DNA from: Bartonella sp. TP
GTDB taxonomy: Bacteria > Pseudomonadota > Alphaproteobacteria > Rhizobiales > Rhizobiaceae
Reading direction: 5' to 3'
NCBI RefSeq assembly: GCF_030406085.1
Contig: NZ_CP129002.1
Coordinates: forward strand, 372,001 to 436,000
Length of the DNA: 64,000 nt
This document shows positions 7,331 to 16,338 of the stretch, one piece after another; position 1 is the first letter of the stretch, and each line of letters starts with the position of its first letter. The notes beneath the pieces were generated by a model that saw only the letters and a list, made by a program, of their open reading frames with translations, ran no database searches and was not told the DNA's origin. A program made the translations under genes and the position numbers.

Positions 7331-9127
7331 ATGCCCATTCAGCAGTTAAGTGAAACTGTTATCAACCAAATAGCCGCTGGCGAGGTAGTTGAGCGCCCAG
7401 CTAGCGTAGTAAAAGAGTTGATAGAAAATGCTATAGACGCACAATCCTCGCAGATTGAGATATTTACATCCTCTGGTGGTAAGGGTTTGATAAGGGTAAA
7501 GGATAATGGCACAGGCATCCCGAGTGAAGAATTAAAGCTTGCTATTGCCCGTCATTGTACATCTAAATTTCATGAGAATATACATGATATACAGCATTTA
7601 GGGTTTCGCGGCGAAGCGCTGCCCTCTATCGGTTCAGTTGCTAAATTACGCTTGGTGTCACATACCGCGAATGCCGAAACTGGTTTTGAAATAAATGTTA
7701 ATGCTGGTAGTATTTCCGAGATACGACCAGCTTCATGCAGCCAGGGAACTGTTATTGAGGTACGTGACTTATTTTATGTAACACCAGCTCGCTTAAAATT
7801 TATGAAAAGCGACAAAACTGAAAGCATGGCGATAACACAAATTGTAAAAAATATTGCTTTGGCTTATCCAGAAATAGCCTTTACACTAAACGGCACCGAC
7901 AGGCAAACAATAACTTACAACTCAACCAATCCAGCTTCAGAGTTAAGTAAAGCCAGACTGCAAAGAATCTGCGATATATTAGGAACAGATTTTGAAGAAC
8001 ATTGTGTAAAAGTTGAGTTAACGCACCAAAATATAAAAATATCTGGATTTACTTGTATCCCTAATTTTAATAGAGGCAACAACCAGTCGCAATTTATCTA
8101 TGTGAATAAACGGCCCATTCGTGATAAATTAATATTAGGTGCAATAAAAGCTGCCTATAGTGATGTTATTACTAAAGATCGCTACGCTGTATGCGTTTTA
8201 TTTCTAGAGCTAGCTGTAGAGGATGTAGATGTTAACGTACATCCGGCAAAAGCCGATGTACGGTTTCGCGATCCTTCCCTTGTAAGAGCTGCTATAATTA
8301 GCGCTATAAAAAATGCATTAACTGGCGTAGGAGTACGGCCTAGCGTTGCCGCTAGTGAGGCTATGGCCAACGCATTTATAGCGCCGAGTCCTCCTTCTTA
8401 TGCGCCGCGTAGCACGCTGCAACCAGAAAACAGATTTAGCTATGCACAGCTACAAGAAACGGCTCCCCTATTAATAGAAACAGCATATGCACCAACGGCT
8501 ATTGCGCAGTCGGCAGAAGAAGTTGAGCAAGCAGAAATGAATAGCTCTTTTCCTTTAGGGGCTGCCCGAGCACAAATACACAAGAATTATATAATTTCGC
8601 AAACAGAAGACGGTATTATTATAATTGACCAACATGCCGCTCATGAACGAATAGTTTATGAAAAATTAAAAAAAGCGCTTTATAATGAACCGTTAAGAGC
8701 ACAATTATTGCTGGTTCCAGAAATAGTTTCGTTAAGCGAAGAAAAAATAGATATTCTATTATCGCAAATAGATTTGTTTAAAAAATTGGGCTTCAATTTT
8801 GAAAATTTTGGCTATAATTGTTTATTAGTCCGCGAGACCCCGGCTATTTTAGGACCAGTAAATATAGAAGAATTGCTCAATGAATTAAGCGACAAATTGC
8901 TAATTGATGAAAGCGAAAATCCATTAGAAAAAAAAATTAATTATATAGCCGCTACAATGGCGTGTCACGGCTCTGTACGGTCTGGCCGTTTGTTAAAAAC
9001 AGAAGAAATGAATAATTTATTGCGACAAATGGAAGAAACACCAGCAAGCTCTACATGCAATCACGGCCGCCCGACCTATATAGAACTTAAATTAATTGAC
9101 ATTGAGCGCTTATTTGACAGGAGATAA
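7331..9127 (+). CDS. mutL: DNA mismatch repair protein MutL
   Basis: ATPase and endonuclease of mismatch repair. The N-terminal GHL ATPase motifs are present: ELIENAIDA (about residues 35-43), the DNGTGIP motif and GFRGEALPSI. The C-terminal dimerisation domain carries DQHAAHERIVYE, with Asp433, Glu439 and Glu444 fitting the DQHA(X)2E(X)4E metal site of nicking MutL. ACHGSVRSG and CNHGRPT complete the second metal patch. This fits an organism lacking MutH. 598 residues is normal. Start ATG at 7331; the next gene begins 3 bases after the stop. Confidence 0.97.
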   Translation: MPIQQLSETVINQIAAGEVVERPASVVKELIENAIDAQSSQIEIFTSSGGKGLIRVKDNGTGIPSEELKLAIARHCTSKFHENIHDIQHLGFRGEALPSIGSVAKLRLVSHTANAETGFEINVNAGSISEIRPASCSQGTVIEVRDLFYVTPARLKFMKSDKTESMAITQIVKNIALAYPEIAFTLNGTDRQTITYNSTNPASELSKARLQRICDILGTDFEEHCVKVELTHQNIKISGFTCIPNFNRGNNQSQFIYVNKRPIRDKLILGAIKAAYSDVITKDRYAVCVLFLELAVEDVDVNVHPAKADVRFRDPSLVRAAIISAIKNALTGVGVRPSVAASEAMANAFIAPSPPSYAPRSTLQPENRFSYAQLQETAPLLIETAYAPTAIAQSAEEVEQAEMNSSFPLGAARAQIHKNYIISQTEDGIIIIDQHAAHERIVYEKLKKALYNEPLRAQLLLVPEIVSLSEEKIDILLSQIDLFKKLGFNFENFGYNCLLVRETPAILGPVNIEELLNELSDKLLIDESENPLEKKINYIAATMACHGSVRSGRLLKTEEMNNLLRQMEETPASSTCNHGRPTYIELKLIDIERLFDRR

Positions 9128-9129
9128 AC

Positions 9130-9327
9130 ATGCTAAAAGAAGCTAAAGTTTTGTATAAGGATGGCGATTATGAAATAATTAAATTTGGTGATTATGTAAT
9201 ATGCGCAGTTACAAATAGCCACATAATGCTAGAAAATTTAAGCTATTGGAACGTAAAACGCCAAGAAGCATACATCGATTGCGCAGCCTCACTAAAGCGA
9301 GAACTAGAGTTGGGCGCTCTTACCTAA
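9130..9327 (+). CDS. DUF2093 family protein
   Basis: 65 residues matching DUF2093 (YKDGDYEIIKFGDYVICAV, then LSYWNVKRQEAYIDCAASL). This small soluble family is restricted mainly to alphaproteobacteria and its function is unknown. It directly follows mutL and overlaps the convergent lpxK gene by 24 bases at the 3' end. Confidence 0.85.
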   Translation: MLKEAKVLYKDGDYEIIKFGDYVICAVTNSHIMLENLSYWNVKRQEAYIDCAASLKRELELGALT

Positions 9328-10365
9328 TCTTTGCTTATATTTTTCTAAAACCTGCATTATAATTTTTTCTGGCATCTTGCTATCAACAAATTCTATATCG
9401 ATGTCTAATACAATCAACGATTCTAAAAATTCTCTATAACTACATTTTGCCGACCAAGTTTTTTGCAAATTTTCATTATTAATCAAACGCATATAATCTT
9501 TTTGTGTAGTTATCAGTTGCAAGTTTTTTGCTTCTGCCTTTAACCATATAGAGTTTAATTCTAGGGCCGAAAAAAAATGATGATCGGCAAAGGCAAGCCG
9601 ATCAATAATATTTCCACCTAACTGCATAATAGAATTATAAAATTTATTACTATCTCCAATAGCGCAAAAGCTAAATAATTCTACCCCAAATAAGCTGCCT
9701 TGCTTTATTGGCCCAGTGCTAATTATACGAGATAAAAGCCTAGCTTGCACCGTAGTAGTTTGTGATTCTACAATGTCCTTCTCGCCTATATTTACCACAA
9801 TATCACTATAGGCCAATTGCAAATCCAATGGTGCGCGCAAAGGCCCACTTGGGAAAATGCATTTATTGCCCAAGCCACGGTTAGCGTCCAGCACAATCAT
9901 AGCATAATCATAGTACAGCTTACGACTTTGAAAGCCATCATCTAATATCAGAAAATTATAGCCCAGTTTTCGCAAAAATTCTGCTGCTATTGCCCGATCC
10001 TTAGTTACTACTGTAGTAGCATGCTTGGCCAATAATAACGCTTCGTCCCCTACCAGTAATGCCGAATCTACATCAACATCTACTATATGCATTGCTTTAT
10101 AGTTTCCCCTATAGCCACGGCTTATTATAGCTGGGTGCAGACCTAAAGACTTAGCCTTTCTAGCCATAGCTATGCTAAGCGGAGTTTTGCCATTTCCACC
10201 CAAAGTATAATTACCAATGCACAACACTGGTAATTGAACAGACTTAATTTTACTTTTATTAAAATTTCGCTTAGAAAAATAAGCATATATATAAGCAATT
10301 GGTGCTAGGCCATATGAGCAAAATCCTTTTTTTAACCACCAAAAATCAGGGGCTTTAAACAGCAT
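9304..10365 (-). CDS. lpxK: Tetraacyldisaccharide 4'-kinase
   Basis: Phosphorylates the 4' position of tetraacyldisaccharide-1-phosphate to form lipid IVA at the inner membrane. Residues 50-65 contain the family P-loop LGGNGKTP (Lys60). The later segments ILDDGFQ and FADHHFF are also typical of LpxK. An N-terminal hydrophobic stretch (SYGLAPIAYIYAYF) serves as membrane anchor. 353 residues is normal. It overlaps the waaA stop by 11 bases and is the last gene of the lipid A/Kdo cluster reading leftwards. Confidence 0.93.
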   Translation of the reverse strand: MLFKAPDFWWLKKGFCSYGLAPIAYIYAYFSKRNFNKSKIKSVQLPVLCIGNYTLGGNGKTPLSIAMARKAKSLGLHPAIISRGYRGNYKAMHIVDVDVDSALLVGDEALLLAKHATTVVTKDRAIAAEFLRKLGYNFLILDDGFQSRKLYYDYAMIVLDANRGLGNKCIFPSGPLRAPLDLQLAYSDIVVNIGEKDIVESQTTTVQARLLSRIISTGPIKQGSLFGVELFSFCAIGDSNKFYNSIMQLGGNIIDRLAFADHHFFSALELNSIWLKAEAKNLQLITTQKDYMRLINNENLQKTWSAKCSYREFLESLIVLDIDIEFVDSKMPEKIIMQVLEKYKQRLGKSAQL

Positions 10366-11719
10366 GGTTCAATTTTGCCAAATAGGGCTGCATTGCAGCG
10401 AAAGTCTTGCTTGTAGCTCCAGTCAAATTCTCTACACATTTAGCCGCATTATCAGCCATTTGCTGGCATAATTTCGGCTCAGCCAACAATTTAATTATGC
10501 CCATATGCAGCTCTTTTGCATTTTTTACTAGCAGCACAGCTTCATTCTTTTGAAAAGAATCATATATCTCAGCAAAATTTTCAATATTACAGCCACTAAT
10601 TATCGGCTTTTTCAACATAGCGGCTTCTAATGGATTATGACCGCCTTTAGCCAACAAAGATTTACCTATAAAAACTATATTAGCACAAGATAAATAAAGC
10701 CCCATATCGCCAATAGTGTCACCTAGCATGATATCAATTTTCTGCTCAGTATCCACTTGCTCCATTTTACTTTTTAAAATAAAACTAAAGCCTGTTTGCT
10801 CTATTAACCCAGCTATTTGGCTTGCTCTTTCAGGATGACGCGGCACTAAAAATAATACTAAATCTGAATAAATATTACGCAATTTTTCATAAATTTCTAA
10901 AAGCAACGCCTCCTCCGCATCATGAGTAGAAACAGCAGCTAGCACCAGACGGCCAACAAATAATTGTTGCAATATTTGTAGCCCCTTAGGATCTATATTA
11001 ACAGCCAAGCCCGCTTTTAAATTACCTGTTACACAGGTATTTTGTGCACCTAAGGACTTATAATAATCCTGAATTTGTGAATTTCTACAGAGTATAATAG
11101 CAAATTTGCTAAATATAGCTCTGCTAATCCTCGGATATTTAGCCCAACGCTTAGCACTTTTCGCCGACATGGTTGCATTTACAATTATTTGCGGTATACA
11201 CCTTCTCGATAATTCTAAAATCCTTCCAGGCCAAAGCTCAGACTCACAGACTATCGAAAGCTCAGGTTGCCACTTATTCAAAAAACAATTAACAACTAGC
11301 GGAAAATCTAAAGCATTATATTGATGTATTAATCGGCCAGCTGCAATCGCTTCGGCAAAACGCTTATGCAGCACCTCACTGGCTGTTATAGTTGTAGTCG
11401 TTAACAATAGATTATGGTTAGTTTCCTTTAGCAAAGTTTCTATTACACCCGCCAAAGCCAGAGTTTCGCCCACGCTTGCTGCGTGTAGCCATATAGTTTT
11501 TTCTTTGGGCTCGCTAAAGGTTTGTTTAACGCCAAAACCAAAACGCTCGCCAAGACGTGAAAACTGCTCACGACCCTTCTGAACACGGATATATATATAA
11601 AGCAAAAGCAATGGGCTAAAAACCAAGCTTACCAAAAAAAGCAATAATTGATAAATGCTCAATGACAGAATTATAAAAACTCTATCTTCTCGGCATTCAT
11701 TAGCATTACATAAAGGCAC
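10355..11719 (-). CDS. waaA: 3-deoxy-D-manno-octulosonic acid (Kdo) transferase
   Basis: Adds Kdo to lipid IVA. A membrane anchor lies near residues 15-45, followed by the GT30 N-terminal domain with RLGERFGF and HAASVGE. The C-terminal half has the nucleotide-sugar-binding segments VPRHPERA, FIGKSLLAKGGHNPLEAA and the NNAAKC-like end. The listed start is a GTG overlapping the preceding gene by 14 bases. Residues 1-14 are not typical of the family, so the true start may be slightly further in. It works with kdsB at 46131 and lpxK next to it. Confidence 0.93.
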   Translation of the reverse strand: MPLCNANECREDRVFIILSLSIYQLLLFLVSLVFSPLLLLYIYIRVQKGREQFSRLGERFGFGVKQTFSEPKEKTIWLHAASVGETLALAGVIETLLKETNHNLLLTTTTITASEVLHKRFAEAIAAGRLIHQYNALDFPLVVNCFLNKWQPELSIVCESELWPGRILELSRRCIPQIIVNATMSAKSAKRWAKYPRISRAIFSKFAIILCRNSQIQDYYKSLGAQNTCVTGNLKAGLAVNIDPKGLQILQQLFVGRLVLAAVSTHDAEEALLLEIYEKLRNIYSDLVLFLVPRHPERASQIAGLIEQTGFSFILKSKMEQVDTEQKIDIMLGDTIGDMGLYLSCANIVFIGKSLLAKGGHNPLEAAMLKKPIISGCNIENFAEIYDSFQKNEAVLLVKNAKELHMGIIKLLAEPKLCQQMADNAAKCVENLTGATSKTFAAMQPYLAKLNHAV

Positions 11720-12446
11720 GAACGTCTATGTCTCCATGCAAAAGCTTATATGCGCTTTCTGTTAAGCTATTCATAGTTTTCGTAAGCTCCAATCTTATTA
11801 GCTCCAGCTTTTCGTCGCTACTATCCGCAGGCACAAAAAAAGCAGGGCCAGACAAAAAAACTGAGCGCCCAAAAGGCAAAGGAATAGCTGTTTTATCCCA
11901 ACTATTTTGCAAAATCTTCTCGCGCGAAAATGCATATATATAGGGTATTATAGGCCGACCAGAAATTTTTGCCAATAATATTATGCCCAATCCAGCTTCT
12001 CTAGGCGCTTTATTTGAAATATCCGCTATCATAGACACATTTATCTTTTTCTTAAGATAATTACGCAGCGCTAAAAGAGCACGAGCGCCGCCCTTACCAT
12101 GCGCTTGCGCTTTATCGCGCCCACCTGACCCACGCACAATCTCTAGCCCCAATTTCTGCCCAACCAGCGCATTTAGCTCAGCATCTTTTGAGCGAGAAAA
12201 CATAGCAACTATCCGCTCTTCTTTAGGACGCAAAAAAGGCCCCATAATATGCCGCCCATGCCAAAAAGTAATAATAAACGGGTTATATTGGCCATGTAAT
12301 TTCTTTGGATTTTCGGACTGGCTAATTCGTTTATTAGTCACATATACCAAAAGAAAATACAAATATAAAAGATTTGTCAACAGCCACTTAATTATATAAG
12401 ATTGTACTATAATATCGCTATATTTAAACCACAGCCTCTTAACCAT
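11706..12446 (-). CDS. DUF374 lysophospholipid acyltransferase-like protein
   Basis: 246 residues. A hydrophobic anchor lies at about residues 20-40. The DUF374 core then reads FIITFWHGRHIMGP (acyltransferase HX-type site), FSRSKDAELNA, GSGGRDKAQAHGKGGARAL and the later APREAGLGIILLAKISGRP. In alphaproteobacteria this gene sits beside waaA and is presumed to acylate a lipid A or phospholipid intermediate; the exact substrate is not known. Operon position supports an envelope lipid role. Confidence 0.85.
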   Translation of the reverse strand: MVKRLWFKYSDIIVQSYIIKWLLTNLLYLYFLLVYVTNKRISQSENPKKLHGQYNPFIITFWHGRHIMGPFLRPKEERIVAMFSRSKDAELNALVGQKLGLEIVRGSGGRDKAQAHGKGGARALLALRNYLKKKINVSMIADISNKAPREAGLGIILLAKISGRPIIPYIYAFSREKILQNSWDKTAIPLPFGRSVFLSGPAFFVPADSSDEKLELIRLELTKTMNSLTESAYKLLHGDIDVRAFM

Positions 12447-12460
12447 CTACCCTAGATCAC

Positions 12461-12688
12461 TTACTCTACAGCTTGCTTTAATATCTCATGCAACGGCAAA
12501 ACATAATAGCGCTGATGTGCATTATCCACAGTGGCTTGCGCACGTGCACGCCATGCCATTTTAGCAGCTTCATAATCTGCAAAAACCCCTACAAGCTCTA
12601 TATTTTCAGCATCTCTAAACTCATCCTTGTCTATCGAAACAAGCTCACCGCCTAACACCAAATAGGCACCGTTTTTTTTATCTAACAT
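12461..12688 (-). CDS. DUF4170 family protein
   Basis: Starts at the ATG at 12688, which has GGAG six bases upstream; the upstream ATGs at 12721 and 12700 lack a comparable site. The 75 residues match DUF4170 (YLVLGGELVSIDKDEFRD, then VGVFADYEAAKMAWRARAQ and YYVLPLHEIL). It is a small soluble alphaproteobacterial family of unknown function, regularly found between the CysQ-like gene and the Kdo genes, as here. Confidence 0.82.
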   Translation of the reverse strand: MLDKKNGAYLVLGGELVSIDKDEFRDAENIELVGVFADYEAAKMAWRARAQATVDNAHQRYYVLPLHEILKQAVE

Positions 12689-12722
12689 AAAGGTCTCCAT
12701 ACATAAAATCGATACAATCAAT

Positions 12723-13535
12723 TTAGCTTATTATCTTATTTATCTCAATAGCTAGCTTTGAAAATTGCTCGCGATTTTTGCAAGCATATAAATAGCCGCT
12801 ATAACAATGTGCAAGGCTATAATCTAACTGCTCTCCTTCATGAGTACATAAAACGCCACCATTATTGCGCAGAATCAGATCTGCCGCAGCGATATCCCAT
12901 TCTTTGCAACTAGGCCTTATTACAACGCAATCTATGGCTGAAAGTGCGCATAATACAACACTATAAGCCAACGAGCTTATATGCTGATGAAATATTATAT
13001 TTTTATGCAATTTATCTTTTATTACAGGCTCTAAATTGCGAGGAGCCGAGATAACTGCAAAGCCACGCTCTTTCTCCTCTATCGGCTCAAGAAAAACTTC
13101 TTCATCATTAATCAATAATTTTTCACCGACTATCGTGCTATAAAACTCATCTAAAGCAGGACAGAAAATGGCAGCGACAACTATTTTACCAGCCTCTGCC
13201 ACCGCAACACTTACGCACCAATGGGGATCATTTGCTAAAAACCCCCTAGTGCCATCAATGGGATCTACTATAAAATAACGAATAGGTTGCTGATTTAATA
13301 ACCTATTTTGATTGCCTAATTCGCTTTCTTCGCTAATCCAACCATATTCTGGTCTAGCAGAACGCAAGGTTTTTTCTAAAAAATCATTCACTGCCATGTC
13401 AGCTTCACTAACTGGCGACGCATCGGCTTTTAACCAACTTTTTACGTTTTTCTTAAAATAACTAAGCGCTATTTTTCCTGCCTCTTTTACTGTCTCTTGT
13501 AGCAATTTTTGATCTTGTAGATACTCATAAGCCAA
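12723..13535 (-). CDS. cysQ: 3'(2'),5'-bisphosphate nucleotidase, CysQ-like
   Basis: Inositol-monophosphatase superfamily enzyme that removes the phosphate of 3'-phosphoadenosine 5'-phosphate. The metal-binding motifs are visible: ISEES (Glu of the first site), the VDPIDGTRGF motif near residues 91-100, and EWDIAAADLILR near residue 215. 270 residues is normal. Inositol monophosphatase activity cannot be excluded from sequence, but the position before DUF4170 and the Kdo genes is the usual alphaproteobacterial CysQ context. Confidence 0.85.
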   Translation of the reverse strand: MAYEYLQDQKLLQETVKEAGKIALSYFKKNVKSWLKADASPVSEADMAVNDFLEKTLRSARPEYGWISEESELGNQNRLLNQQPIRYFIVDPIDGTRGFLANDPHWCVSVAVAEAGKIVVAAIFCPALDEFYSTIVGEKLLINDEEVFLEPIEEKERGFAVISAPRNLEPVIKDKLHKNIIFHQHISSLAYSVVLCALSAIDCVVIRPSCKEWDIAAADLILRNNGGVLCTHEGEQLDYSLAHCYSGYLYACKNREQFSKLAIEINKIIS

Positions 13536-13554
13536 AATTCTTTTCCCCTTATTT

Positions 13555-14121
13555 TTAAATTAACTGCCGCTTGTAAATAGCCAAACTAGCCGCTCCATAA
13601 TTACGGTATTGTAATAGAGAAAACTCAGCCACGGCTTCAGGCAAAGCCACATTGCTAGCTTCCTCTAAAATAAAAAATGCATCCTCGCTAAGAAGTTTAT
13701 GCGCAGATAATTGCTGCAAGACTACTCTACCAAAATCATAACCATAGGGAGGATCAGCAAAAACTATATCAAATACATATCCCTGCTGTGCCAATAAGCT
13801 TAAGTTATTTATATTGGCTTGTAAAACGCTAGATTGCTTTTCCACACCCAATTTTGCAATATTATTTTTTAATATTTCTAGCGCTTCACTAGCTTTATCT
13901 ACAAACACACAACGTGCAGCTCCCCGTGACAAGGCCTCAAGACCCAAAGCCCCGCTACCAGCAAAAAGATCCAAAACTATCTTTGCAGCAAAAAAATCTG
14001 AATCTATAGCAGATAAAATGTTATATAAATTTTCTTTAACTCTATCGCTGGTTGGTCTAATAGACTTATCCTTTGGTCCGAAAAGCTTATGCCCCTTATG
14101 ACGACCTGCTATGATCCTCAC
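13555..14121 (-). CDS. rsmD: 16S rRNA (guanine966-N2)-methyltransferase
   Basis: SAM-dependent methyltransferase acting on G966 of 16S rRNA. The family N-terminus [13 protein letters not shown] is present, so the GTG at 14121, eight bases after AAGG, is the likely start; an open frame runs further up but overlaps the pseudouridine synthase gene. Motif I is [18 protein letters not shown], and the catalytic FADPPYG follows. 188 residues fits the family. It overlaps the end of the RluB-type gene by 26 bases, so both are probably one transcript; both modify rRNA. Confidence 0.92.
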   Translation of the reverse strand: MRIIAGRHKGHKLFGPKDKSIRPTSDRVKENLYNILSAIDSDFFAAKIVLDLFAGSGALGLEALSRGAARCVFVDKASEALEILKNNIAKLGVEKQSSVLQANINNLSLLAQQGYVFDIVFADPPYGYDFGRVVLQQLSAHKLLSEDAFFILEEASNVALPEAVAEFSLLQYRNYGAASLAIYKRQLI

Positions 14122-15367
14122 TTTTTCTACCTTTAATATATGGTTTTCTTGAGTTAAACCCTGGCTTAGCAGGGCGGTCACCGTTCGTTTTGCCGTAGGG
14201 TTTACGCCGCCTTTCGTTAAATTTATTACCTTCATCTCGCGTAGCTGTACGCTTAAATCCACCGCGCTCTACTGATTCTCCTGGTTTACTTGGCCTTGGC
14301 CGCTTATCTTTATCATATGGCTTATCTTTTCTTCGAAATTCACTTTCATCACTTTTCCGCACCCTTTCGCCCAAAATGGGGCGCACCTTCATGCCTTTAC
14401 CCATCCAGACATTTGAAGAGCGCAAGCGACAATCATCATGCTTTACTTCTTTTGACGGAGCGGGTTTTTGTAAAGGTGAGGTAAAATCTAAATTTGATTC
14501 TCTTATCAAGCGGTCTCCCAGCTGGTCGCGCAAAACCCGCCCCTTTATTTCAACTACGTTTGATGTTTCTAAATCGCCTAATTGAAAAGGCCCAAAGGCT
14601 ACCCTTATTAATCTATTAACACGCAGGCCCAATGCACCTAAAACATTTTTGATTTCACGGTTTTTCCCCTCACGCAGGGCGATATTAAGCCAAATATTGG
14701 CTCCTTGCAGCTTTTCGATAGAGGCAATTATTGAACCATAAAATACCCCATCTACAGCAAAGCCATTTTTTAACTCATCCAATTGTGCTTGCTCAATTTT
14801 GCCAAAAGCACGAACACGATATTGACGCAACCAGCCAGTACTTGGCAATTCCAAAATTCGGCTTAACCCACCGTCATTAGTAAGCAGCAACAGTCCCTCG
14901 GTATTAATATCTAAGCGACCAACAGAAACTACTCTAGGCATCTCTTTTGGTAATTTTGCAAAAATAGTTTCTCGGCCTTGCGGGTCGTGCGTAGTTGTAA
15001 CCACCCCAGCTGGCTTATGGTATAACCACAATCTAGTGCGTTCAGGCGGCGGTAATAATTTGCCGTCTACTTCAATTATATCTGCTTCTTTTACATTTAT
15101 TGCCGGGCTTATAATTTTTTTACCATTTACGGTAATACGGCCATCTAATATCATGTTTTCTGCTTCACGTCTTGAAGCTATACCACATCTAGCCAGCCTT
15201 TTTGCTAAACGCTCGCCTTCTTCACGTTCGAAAGGCAGCTCTTTCTTTATAAAATCTTTTTTAAACTTTTCCCCACCAGCTAAGGGAGCGCGCGCAGGCC
15301 GATCAGCCCGTCTAAATGGTTTTGCTCTTTCAGAACTGCGTCGGTAAACACCAGGGTCTTTTGACAT
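14096..15367 (-). CDS. Pseudouridine synthase, RluB/RsuA family, with long basic tail
   Basis: Isomerises uridines in rRNA. The S4 RNA-binding domain covers about residues 50-100 ([20 protein letters not shown]). The catalytic domain contains [17 protein letters not shown] with Asp153. The C-terminal 120 residues are low-complexity and very basic (repeated arginine, lysine, glycine and proline), as in other Rhizobiales members. RluB-like rRNA specificity is likely from architecture, though RluE or RluF activity is possible. Overlaps rsmD. Confidence 0.88.
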   Translation of the reverse strand: MSKDPGVYRRSSERAKPFRRADRPARAPLAGGEKFKKDFIKKELPFEREEGERLAKRLARCGIASRREAENMILDGRITVNGKKIISPAINVKEADIIEVDGKLLPPPERTRLWLYHKPAGVVTTTHDPQGRETIFAKLPKEMPRVVSVGRLDINTEGLLLLTNDGGLSRILELPSTGWLRQYRVRAFGKIEQAQLDELKNGFAVDGVFYGSIIASIEKLQGANIWLNIALREGKNREIKNVLGALGLRVNRLIRVAFGPFQLGDLETSNVVEIKGRVLRDQLGDRLIRESNLDFTSPLQKPAPSKEVKHDDCRLRSSNVWMGKGMKVRPILGERVRKSDESEFRRKDKPYDKDKRPRPSKPGESVERGGFKRTATRDEGNKFNERRRKPYGKTNGDRPAKPGFNSRKPYIKGRKSEDHSRSS

Positions 15368-15442
15368 ATATGGACCTATCTATTAAACTATCTCTGCACT
15401 ATAACAGATATTCTAACCCATGCCAATAAGCGAGAAAGCCGT

Positions 15443-15904
15443 ATGTGCTATAATATGCCCACTATACTTACCCCAATGAATGCAGCGCTCAAGCAAGCTG
15501 TAATAGCATATAAAACTGGCGAAGTACCAGTAGGTGCCGTTATTGTAAAAGACGGCAAAGTAATTAGCGAAGCCGCAAATGCTATGATACAAAATGCAAA
15601 CCCCTTAGCACATGCAGAGATATTAGCCATAAATCAAGCCATAAAAGTCTTACAAACTTCCTATCTAACTGATTGCGACATTTATATAACTTTAGAACCG
15701 TGCACAATGTGCGCTGGCGCCATTGCTTTGGCTAGATTGCGACGCGTATATTATGGCGCACAGGATATTAAAGGCGGGGCTGTGGAAAACGGTGTAAGGT
15801 TTTTCAACCAACCGAGCTGCAACCACAGGCCCGCAATTTATTCTGCTATACAAGAGCAAGAATGCGCAAAGCTGCTAAGAGATTTTTTTGCCCGCTTGCG
15901 TTAG
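15443..15904 (+). CDS. tadA: tRNA-specific adenosine(34) deaminase
   Basis: Deaminates A34 to inosine in tRNA-Arg(ACG). The zinc site is intact: His57-Ala-Glu59 (HAE) and Cys87/Cys90 in EPCTMCAGA. 153 residues is normal. The start is uncertain: ATGs at 15443, 15455 and 15476 are all in frame, with only a weak GAG ahead of the first; family alignment would suit 15455 or 15476. It converges with the lipoprotein gene, overlapping by 4 bases. Confidence 0.93.
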   Translation: MCYNMPTILTPMNAALKQAVIAYKTGEVPVGAVIVKDGKVISEAANAMIQNANPLAHAEILAINQAIKVLQTSYLTDCDIYITLEPCTMCAGAIALARLRRVYYGAQDIKGGAVENGVRFFNQPSCNHRPAIYSAIQEQECAKLLRDFFARLR

Positions 15905-16320
15905 GAGCCCTTTTTTCCAGACAATAAGTTCCAAATGCTATCTTTACTTGGCGTATTATTTGGATTTACTTCTAGGCGGCGCTTTTTTACTTCTTCATCC
16001 TCGCCCAATACATTAACCGGAGCGGTGTCGGCTGGCACAACATAGCGCTGAGGCGGTTTTACCAAATGCGTACTAGCTGTTTGGTTTTTAATCACATACG
16101 GGGCAGTGGGCGCAACAATAGTAGCAGACGGGCTGGGCAAAGGCTGCATTGGATTAATATGAGTTTTGACCAATGGTTTATGAGGCAAAACATAAACTTT
16201 TTCATTTATATCTGTTGGGCTTAAAAAAGACAAGGCTTTACCGCCAGATGTACAGCCAGCTAAACTTAGCATTAATAGCATCGAGCTAAATTTAAAAAAT
16301 AAGCTTCTAAAGATTTTCAT
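15901..16320 (-). CDS. Small lipoprotein of unknown function (139 aa)
   Basis: A type II signal peptide ends in the lipobox LAGC with Cys23 as lipidated residue. The mature part is proline-rich and mostly disordered, with a conserved-looking tail (SIWNLLSGKKGS). No domain recognised. It is 18 bases downstream of ileS on the same strand and probably co-transcribed. Serine follows within the first mature residues, not aspartate at +2, so outer-membrane sorting is expected. Confidence 0.78.
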   Translation of the reverse strand: MKIFRSLFFKFSSMLLMLSLAGCTSGGKALSFLSPTDINEKVYVLPHKPLVKTHINPMQPLPSPSATIVAPTAPYVIKNQTASTHLVKPPQRYVVPADTAPVNVLGEDEEVKKRRLEVNPNNTPSKDSIWNLLSGKKGS

Positions 16321-16338
16321 ATATGTACCCCTGTTGTT

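Noticed and set aside
13555-14262. Longer RsmD beginning at 14262
   Set aside because: The extra residues are not family-like and overlap the pseudouridine synthase gene by 167 bases; the GTG at 14121 has a ribosome site and matches the family N-terminus.
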